Source: Ridgeia piscesae
Lineage: Eukaryota; Annelida; Polychaeta; Sabellida; Siboglinidae
Direction: 5' to 3'
DNA: 64,000 nt
Assembly: GCA_025642075.2 (NCBI GenBank)
Contig: JAODUO010000028.1
Coordinates: forward strand, 1,185,001-1,249,000
Shown here one piece after another: positions 40,681-64,000 of this stretch. Both the position numbers and the translations under genes were made by a program. Each line of letters starts with the position of its first letter. Positions within the stretch are counted from its first letter, which is position 1. The notes beneath the pieces are model-generated. The model saw only the letters and a list, made by a program, of their open reading frames with translations, was not told the origin of the DNA and made no database searches.

Positions 40681-40883
40681 TGCAATGATGTTACAGTAAA
40701 CAGTGGTCTTGTGACTCGTGACCGTGTTGAGCAACATTTGAAGAGTACTGCCCTTAAGCCAGCTAGCAACCAATACACTCCACAGTTGTACACTTGAGAT
40801 CTGGTGGGAAAACATTCATATTTCAAACTTTATTTTGAGGTTATAAAAACTAATTTGGCAGGTAATAACTTTCATAATTTTAA

Positions 40884-40933
<50 letters not shown>

Positions 40934-40934
<1 letters not shown>

Positions 40935-40993
40935 ACATTGAAACAGTATTTAACTCAACTTTACAATTTGTTAAAGTTCACTTTATCTTGCAG

Positions 40994-41063
<70 letters not shown>

Positions 41064-41137
41064 TTGTTTAGTTAAATACTGTATAATATATATACATAAT
41101 ATGTATATATATATTATATATATTATATAAATTATAC

Positions 41138-41191
<54 letters not shown>

Positions 41192-41257
41192 TAATTCCAA
41201 GATAAAGTGGAACTTTAAAAAAAAATTAAGTTGAGTTAAATACTGTTTGCCAATGTT
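40934..41257. repeat. Inverted repeat with (TA)n core
   Basis: 40934-40991 (AACATTGAAACAGTATTTAA...CTTTATCTTGC) is the near reverse complement of 41197-41257. The intervening 200 bp is almost pure TA with two short spacers. The arms could form a stem of about 58 bp. Confidence 0.8.
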
Positions 41258-41556
41258 TAGTAGTATGCTTGAGGTTTATATAACCACAAGCATTTTACAA
41301 TTTGCAGTAAAATTATTATCTCAGTCGCATTTCAAAGATGGTGTTCCATATGCACTAGGCCTGCAAATGACAGAGGTATCATTTGTATGATTACAGGACC
41401 ATCAGAAATAATGAATGTTATATACAATTGTGAAATAAATTAGTTTCATTATTAGTGTTATGTTATATCTTTGGGATAATGTAAAGAAAACTAACTTTAA
41501 CACCAAGTATTTTTAATTATGTGAACTTTAATTACTTCTACTTTTTAAATGCCTAA

Positions 41557-44500
41557 TGCCACGTCCATAACAAGAATTGTCTAAAAGTGTGTATAACGTG
41601 ATAATGCCAACTTATTTTTTATACAATGCTAACATTCCTAACTATACCCAACAAGACACATAAAAAATTAATATGGCCAACAAGCCTGTTACGGCTGTGG
41701 CATTGTTACGGGTGTGGCTTACATTTACACAGATATGCCACGCCCGTAACAGCTGATCTGGACACTACTGACTCTGTCATAAGTCATACCCAGTTCAAAT
41801 GCAAATTGAAACAATGTATATCTTTCATGTCACTTCTAAGATAGTTTTTTCTTCATTTGAACCCATTCAACTGCCATTTTCTAGTTGAGCAGCATTGCTG
41901 TTAGAACGTCTGCAAATATACCAGCCATCGTCTACAAAACACTTGATCCACGGGAGGTATTCTGAGGTATGTTGTTTTTCTTTTTCGGGTATGAGCCAGG
42001 CTGTAAGGCACCACACAATGTTAATTATACTTCTTCAGCAGGCATAATTCTTATATTGTCTAATAATTATATTGATTATCAGCACATAAAACATGCTGAG
42101 TCCATAGTGCTAATGGCTAACTATCCTTATTTACACTATAATGGGGAAGACGAATGCAGAGAGGCGAATAACCTGGCGAGAGAGGAAGAAAGCACAGGAT
42201 GGGCAAGAAAGCCAAGATTATTGGATGAAAGAGCGCAAGAGAGATGTTGACAGATGTAAGGCATGGTCCAATGCGAAACGGGCCAAAGAAGCAAAAGCTT
42301 CCACGCAGCGGAAGCAAGCATGCAGGCAGCGAATTGCTGCTGCGGGCAAGCATCCAGACGTGGATAAGTCAGCGGCGAATTGCCAGCATTCAAAAGTCCA
42401 GCATCGCTTGGCAAAGCTGTCGCAACGACTACAAAGGAGTCCCATGATGTGGGTGGTAGTCATTAATCACCTCGCAGTGTCGTCAAAAGTGATGCCTAAC
42501 CCGAGCAAAGAGATACAGAGAGTGAGACACACACCAATTAACGTTGAGGCAATTGAAGCCTTCTACAGCAGGCATGATATCAGCCGAGAGGCACCGGGTA
42601 TGAAAGACACTGTAACTGTCAGAACTGTGGGCATCAAAGAAATCAAGCGAAAGCGGCATTTGATGTACAAGTTGAGAGAAGTGTATGCCATGTTTTGTGA
42701 AGAACATGGCACCATTGTTGGTTTCAGCACATTCTGCAACCTACGTCCAGTCAATGTGCTTCTCAGTCAAAGTACACCTCATGACATGTGTTTGTATTAG
42801 ACCCATGAGAACTTCATTAGTCTGGCCAACACTCTCTTGCCAGAGTTGCCACCATACAATCAGCAATGGATTGTTGAGAATGCAGTTTGTCAGTTTGATG
42901 AAGGGTGCATGCTCAGTCGTTGTACAACTTGCAAAGACGGCACAAAATTGAAGGAAGCTATTCAAGGAAAGCAAGAGTCTCACGATGAAGTTGAAGTGTT
43001 TCGATGGCAGAAGGTGACAGTTGATAACAGGTTGAAAAAATGAAGTTGATAATGCCCGTTGATGATGCAGTGGAGTCGATCCTCGATGCACTTCCAGGAT
43101 TCCTACGCCATGTGTATGTGAAAAGGTGTCAGGAGTTGGCATACCAGCAGGACATCTAAGAAAGCTCTGCAGCAAAATGTGTAGTACAAATTGACTTCGC
43201 CGAGAACTAAACATGTGTGTCTTCCAAGATGAGGTTCAGTCTGCCCACTGGCATCAGAAACAAATCACGGTGTTTACCGCATGTGTGTGGAAGGGTCCGA
43301 AAAACATACGAGAAGCTGCATGAGATATTGTTGGCAGCCGAGATAGATGGCAGTACCCAGAGTCTGGATATTTGGTTTGATGGTCCTTCCAGTCAGTTCA
43401 AAAACCGATACATTGCGAACTGCATACCTCTGATGAACGCGGCATACCACTGTCAAACATTGTGGAATTTCTTGGCGACTTCGCATGGGAAGAGTCCCGT
43501 CGATGGAGTGGGTGGCGTTGTGAAGCGAGCCGTGAGAGACATGGTCCGCTGTCGGCATGCAATAGATGTGCCGACATTCATTGCTGCATATCGTGCATCT
43601 TGCGGCACTATCAACATACTTACATGAAAAGCTCCATCAGAGTGCCTTCTCACGAAGGAAGACTGCCTAGTTACCCCTGGCATCAAAACATGTCACCACA
43701 TCGATTGGGTTTGGGGTGTGCTGAAAATGGCAACCACGTCGACTACAACTTCTACCACCACGTTGACGCCAAGTTGCATGGACACTACCAGTGTTCTGTA
43801 TGCATCGGATTCCATCCATAAAAGCAACTTTGTAGTGGTGCGCGTTCACGGATTGAAGGCAGGATCCGAGCGCAACTATGTTGCACTTGTCACCATGACT
43901 TCAGGTGACGAAACATCCGTCGTCTACCTGAACAGGAGTGGGTGGAAGTTCTCCATCGTGGATCCGAAAGAATGGTTGGTGGACAAAGTTGACATTCTGA
44001 GAGTACTGGCGCAGCCTTCATTAGATAATCGCGACAGATACGATTTCGGAGAAATTGACATATAATTAAGGAACTGACGTCTAATTGAGTAGACCTACAA
44101 TATGTAATCAGTGTATCATCAAAATGACATTATGTAATTTACAGTTTCATAGGTTGATAATTATTATGCAATTTAGCTGTACGCCTACTGTTGTTACAAC
44201 CTACAAGTAATTTAATATTAGTTAATTTTAAATTGTAATTTGGTTCGAAGCCAAACTTATTATCCCAATTAGTTGTATATTTTAACACAAATTTATTAAT
44301 AAAATGAAAATTAAACTTGTTTAAATTGTTTTGCTGTGTGATTTATTAACTATAGTATATTTGACAGTTTTCAGATAAATGCAGGCCTAATACAAACACT
44401 ATTCCTTGTACAATTTGCACGATGCCACGCCCGTGTCGCTTATGCCATACCCGTAACGGCAGCTAATTCAAGATGGCCACTTTATTGTTCACATTGTGAA

Positions 44501-44631
44501 TAAAACTAATTGTACATTAAATACAACTGATATTAAACTAATTTATACAAAATATTAAAAAATTCTATCATCATTAACAGAGCAGAGTTTTACAAAAGAG
44601 CACAGGTTCCACTGCATGCCACACCCATAAC
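41557..44631. mobile_element. Candidate DNA transposon defined by subterminal 15-bp repeats around a transposase-like gene
   Basis: TGCCACGCCCGTAAC or a close variant occurs at 41557, 41736, 44423, 44443 and 44617, and in reverse at 41688 and 41705. None falls in the 42.1-44.1 kb gene between them. Known: several cut-and-paste families carry short subterminal repeats in both orientations as transposase-binding sites. Inference: these motifs mark the two ends of one element. Terminal inverted repeats and target duplications were not found. Confidence 0.45.
42141..44065 (+). pseudogene. Transposase-like gene with an SDGPSSQFKN-type core, degraded
   Basis: First frame (42141-42800): 219 codons, with a basic N-terminus (MGKTNAERRITWRERKKA) and a central VGIKEIKRKRHLMYKLREVYAMF...FSTFCNLRPVNVLLS. 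It ends at an in-frame TAG and then continues as THENFISLANTLL with a CTTCKDG cysteine pair to TGA at 43043. Next come QIDFAEN, then (one-base shift) CVFQDEVQSAHWHQKQITVFTACVW, then (second shift) FDGPSSQFKNRYIAN and FLATSHGKSPVDGVGGVVKRAV. A C-terminal segment ends YDFGEIDI at 44065. I know this architecture as a multi-copy, usually unnamed protein in marine invertebrates and fishes. The acidic residues in QIDFAEN, FDGPSS and VDGVGG suggest an RNase H-like (DDE/DDD) transposase, which is inference. Confidence 0.6.
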
Positions 44632-44797
44632 GGTTTTTCAACACCCTATAAAGTTATCACTTATTAATCTTCAATTTCAAATAATGTTCAGTGTTGTACT
44701 TAAGACATCATATTAACACCATGCATCATCAAAAAGAATACGATAAAAATATTATTCTAGATATTGAAGCCTACCATGTAAATGTCGCTATGAATGA

Positions 44798-44802
<5 letters not shown>

Positions 44803-44874
<72 letters not shown>
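44803..44874. repeat. (TA)n microsatellite
   Basis: About 70 bp of TA immediately before the hairpin at 44883. Confidence 0.95.
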
Positions 44875-44876
<2 letters not shown>

Positions 44877-44882
44877 TTCTTC

Positions 44883-44990
44883 TGACACCTTGTGTTTTAT
44901 GATTTATCACCGACAGTTAAAAGGGAAAGTTGTCTATTCCTTGTTAATATAGTATAACTGTCAGTGATAAATCATAAAACACAGGTGTCA
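44883..44990. repeat. Perfect-stem hairpin repeat (about 34-bp arms)
   Basis: TGACACCTTGTGTTTTATGA at 44883 and its reverse complement ending at 44990 form arms of about 34 bp with a loop of about 36 bp and two or three mismatches. Confidence 0.8.
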
Positions 44991-47440
44991 AAACCAGCAG
45001 GAGTCCTGGGCTTGAACTGCTCACTGGGGGATGGAGGTAAGATTAGGGTTTTTTGGCAAAAACATCATGAGAAATGCAAATCATGGTTTTTGGAAGCCTG
45101 AAGAGCTTAATAAATTTGGTATGTCACTGCCAAAAAATCGCCAGCATCTTTTGTGTGATGATATGACACTGAAGTGGTGTGGAAGCTCCAGTTCAATCAC
45201 CCAACATTACTGTTATTCATCAATTTCATGTATATAAGTGATGAACAAACTGGTCAGGATAAAAAAACGTGCCCAGAATTAGGTCAAAGTTTGCATTATA
45301 AAACTATCACTTACCAAGTAAATGGACCAGTTCGAACAGATTACTGTGGAGATCTATACCACTTTTGCTTTCAGGCAGCAGGCCTTTGTGCATGGTCAAA
45401 TGTTCCAAATATAAATAAATCACTGTAGACATGCCTAGATAGGAGTTGTGTGGTGTGGTGTGCAGTGCTAAGGGAATGAATATGAAAGTGAATTTAGAAG
45501 AATAATGTAAACAGGTGTAGTAATTTTTTGCAGATTAAAAACAGTCTCTATATCTAATTTTAAGCTAGAGTCTGGTGAGGTGGGCTGGAGCAACAAGGTG
45601 GATGGTACTGAGGGTTTGTTAGAATGGGTGTAGTGTCGGTATGCTTATGACTTCAGGGGGAGTAGGTTCCAGGGTCATGACTCTCGGGCAGAAAGAGTAT
45701 GCGTATGCATTGATATGTGTGTGGATGTGTATGTACTTGTTGGATTGCTGTTTCGTGTATGGGGTTATGAAGTGTTGTGGTAATGTGATATTTAGGTTTT
45801 GTTTTATTTTGTAAAAGAATATGGGTTGGTGGTTTAATTGTCGTCTTTCAAGTGTGTCCCAACCAAGTTTGTTTATTAATTATGTTACACTTGGTCTATT
45901 TTCGTCAATAGTATTAGTAATTAGTAAGTTGGTATTGGCATTGTGTATTAACAGACTAGGTCTTTAGTCTTAGACTTTATAAATTCTGCACCTAGTCTAA
46001 AGATGAGGACGAATTAAAAAATAAAACAGTCTAATTAATCTAACACTAAATCTAAGCATTAGCCTGACTTAGTCAAAAGTCAGAATTATGTAGGCACTAC
46101 TAACATCAAACTATTAAAAGATACAATTTTACTGTTGTCGTGTTGAATGTGCCATGCCCGTGCCCATGAAATGATGAATCATGACATTTGCAACCCTTAC
46201 AGATAAGTCAGATCGTGTATATGTATAATGACTACTATGTTAATATAGCCAGCTAAACATAAATCCACTAGTCATTGTATGTTGGTGTAGGCCTACATTT
46301 GTTCCATAAAAAAAGCATAATGTTCATCAGCTCAGCGAAACAACTGAAACAAAACGGTTAACAAGTTTTCACTTCGAAAACTTATGTTGTGTTGCGATTG
46401 ATATACTATACTTTTCCAACAAGCAGTGGGGAATCCTGTACTCTATGTTGTCGTGTAGCACGTGTAGCACGTTTAAAGACACATAACTTATTTCCTTTGC
46501 AAAATACACAGACGAAAGACGCATTCGGCAGACCATGTGATCTCTCTGAAGTCCGCCAGGAAGCGCTACATTTTTTTTAACATTTACTAATCTCATAGAC
46601 AAATGAAAAATATGGTTTAGAACGACACGAAGTTATTACATAATGCTTAATAAAATAGCTAGTAAACTAGTTATAGATTGCTTATCATGCAACTGGTCTG
46701 TGTTTTACCTAAAAGGATAAACTTTGCTTTTTCACTGTACGCCATCTGACGGACTTCATAACAATTACTAAACCGGGTCATTGTTTTGTTGACGTTCGTG
46801 GTTTAAAAGCGTACTCTTTGATCACGTTGTAGAAATGTTTCAGCTCATGTTCCGACAATTACAGAAGCACCACTGGCTGTTAATAAGCCTATGAATACCT
46901 AGCATACGAAGCATAGGTTATATGAAAGTCACTGGCTGCGAGTTTTGCATTCACATACATTTACAAGCACGATTGCATAACCAAACAACAGTCATAGATA
47001 CCGTGACAGTTTCAAAATCGGCAACGTTTTTGTTGACATTATTTTGAGACACCCACGGAATTTCGGGGCACCTCATAACAACTAAATTGTTTGACTAAAT
47101 TGTATATGATTAATTTATTCTATATCATTCCACGCATAAAAACGGTCTAAATTCATTTTATTGAAAATAATCGTTAGAATATATTACATGTATGTCAATG
47201 TCACACACCGATTTATTATATTAAAAACTAACCACATTTAATTTTTTTAATCGGGCATGACTGATAATATATATATATATAAATTAAAGAGCAGAATTTG
47301 CACACATTTTGTGTTCACTGTGGAGTATCAAATTCTTTTTTTTCAGTGACAATGGACCGGTCACCCATCTATCTATATACAATTTTGTATGGAATATATT
47401 GTTCATGGCTCCACGATATGGTTGTTATAAGAAATTAACA
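44991..47440. other. Unassigned region without recognised genes
   Basis: Short open frames only, for example 45174-45428, with no similarity that I recognise. A further variant of the 15-bp motif (TGCCATGCCCGTGCC) is at 46150. Confidence 0.35.
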
Positions 47441-47444
47441 TACC

Positions 47445-47572
47445 TTGGAGCATATCCTTTGAAACATATGACGTTTCGACCCATCATCTACAGGTCTTGG
47501 TCACGTACTGGTATCAGGTGTGTTGGTATCAGGTGGTCGAAATGTCATACATTTCAAAATATATGCTCCAAA
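47445..47572. repeat. Inverted repeat, 38-bp arms
   Basis: TTGGAGCATATCCTTTGAAA at 47445 and its near reverse complement ending at 47572 (arms about 85 percent matched) enclose a 52-bp loop. The loop contains GGTATCAGGTG twice. Confidence 0.75.
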
Positions 47573-47772
47573 GTAAGTACATTTCTGACAACATATTTTT
47601 TTATTTATTGGAAGTTTTTATATTTACAAAACCCCTAAACAAACTGCAAATAATTCCCAACTGGAATGAATACAAGTTTATTGCACTTCAACTACATAAT
47701 ACATATAGCTTCTTAGGCTGATTTACTTAATGACGTGATCAAAACCACTTGTTAACTTTGTGTGTGTGTGTA

Positions 47773-47773
47773 T

Positions 47774-47807
<34 letters not shown>

Positions 47808-47852
47808 GTAATTATATTTATTATATATATATATATATATAATTATATTTAT

Positions 47853-47884
<32 letters not shown>

Positions 47885-47895
47885 ACACACACACA
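47773..47895. repeat. TA/AC simple repeats
   Basis: Three (TA)n blocks joined by ATTATATTTAT-type links, ending in (AC)n. Confidence 0.9.
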
Positions 47896-48213
47896 CATGT
47901 ATATGAGACTAGAAACATTATGAATCCAAGTCAAGACATCTTGCCCATCCTATTATAAGGAGGTGGAGACAAACAGACTGTTGCTCCTCTGGGAGGCTGC
48001 AGAGGGTATATAGCTTGTAGTCCCTCACGAAGTATCACAAACATGTGAATGCACACAAACATATGCACCCTTGAATACATGCATGCATTCAGAGGCACAC
48101 ACACACACACACACATGCATTAATGTATAAGCACACACACAATACATCGCAGATATTGTCAGTGTTTGGTGTGAACCCCTTCATGCTATCACTGATGTGG
48201 GTGCAGGTCTGCA

Positions 48214-63692
<15,479 letters not shown>

Positions 63693-64000
63693 CTGACAAA
63701 CACACACATCCATGTGTTACTTGCAAGCACACAGTGTCGTCAAAACATCATACTACAAACCATAATTACAACTGAGACCCCAAAATAACAAAATTTTCAG
63801 CTGTGTGGAAACATTAGGGTGTAGAAAATAATTCCTACACACGCATCACAAACAATCAAAATCTAATGTCAAGATGAACACTTAACTGCAAAGAACCATT
63901 AATAGGTTTTATTTTTTAAATAAAAGCATTACATTTCTTCTCAGGGGTTGTAGGTGAAGCCCTGAATGTTTGACACATGAGGAAGACACACACGCACACG
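63693..64000. other. VPS11 intron running off the right edge
   Basis: No exon seen. Ends in CACACGCACACG simple sequence. Confidence 0.5.

Noticed and set aside
46369..46602. 77-codon minus-strand frame
   Set aside because: No homology recognised, no splice context and no composition bias supporting coding.

Overview
The window looks like nuclear DNA of an animal, most likely a marine invertebrate. I cannot name the phylum from sequence alone. The evidence is spliced genes with GT/AG introns, tandem C2H2 zinc fingers with TGEKPYKC linkers, several LINE types of the CR1/L2/Rex1 group, a Ty3/gypsy fragment, a hAT element, long (TA)n and (TG)n tracts and many minisatellites. There is no sign of bacterial or viral gene organisation.

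Layout. 1-1271 (-): decayed copy of a dispersed multi-copy gene. 2870-5154 (-): C2H2 zinc-finger array, intact only in its 5' part. 4006-11196 and 14583-21892 form a direct segmental duplication of about 7.2 kb. Each copy holds the finger array, minisatellites, a 0.93-kb element with terminal inverted repeats, a CTCGAG-palindrome satellite and LINE remnants. The 3.4 kb between the copies holds a gypsy RT scrap and a small three-exon gene for a 79-aa cysteine-containing secreted peptide (12837-13767). 22200-25300 (+): near full-length LINE. 25400-29700: dispersed repeats and a 5'-truncated LINE. 30045-32760 (-): second near full-length LINE. 35709-40133 (-): complete five-exon gene for a UBA plus peptidyl-tRNA hydrolase 2 protein. 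41550-44640 (+): decayed transposase-like gene bracketed by a repeated 15-bp motif in both orientations. 48214-63692 (-): 14 exons coding for the C-terminal 407 residues of VPS11, including the stop codon; the 5' half lies beyond the right edge.

The two housekeeping genes are the best-supported content. Every exon junction I propose keeps reading frame, except for one single-base disruption inside one VPS11 exon. VPS11 is a core subunit of the CORVET/HOPS endolysosomal tethering complexes. The PTH2 protein releases peptidyl-tRNA and here carries an N-terminal ubiquitin-associated domain.

The most unusual feature is the repeat architecture of the VPS11 introns. Four introns carry long tandem repeats within about 20 bases of a splice site. 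One 30-bp array runs in frame and stop-free into a coding exon and regenerates an acceptor-like AG in some units. Other introns carry a triplicated acceptor and a hAT insertion with an 8-bp target duplication. Several patches look like blurred consensus sequence, so assembly error must be excluded before biological reading.
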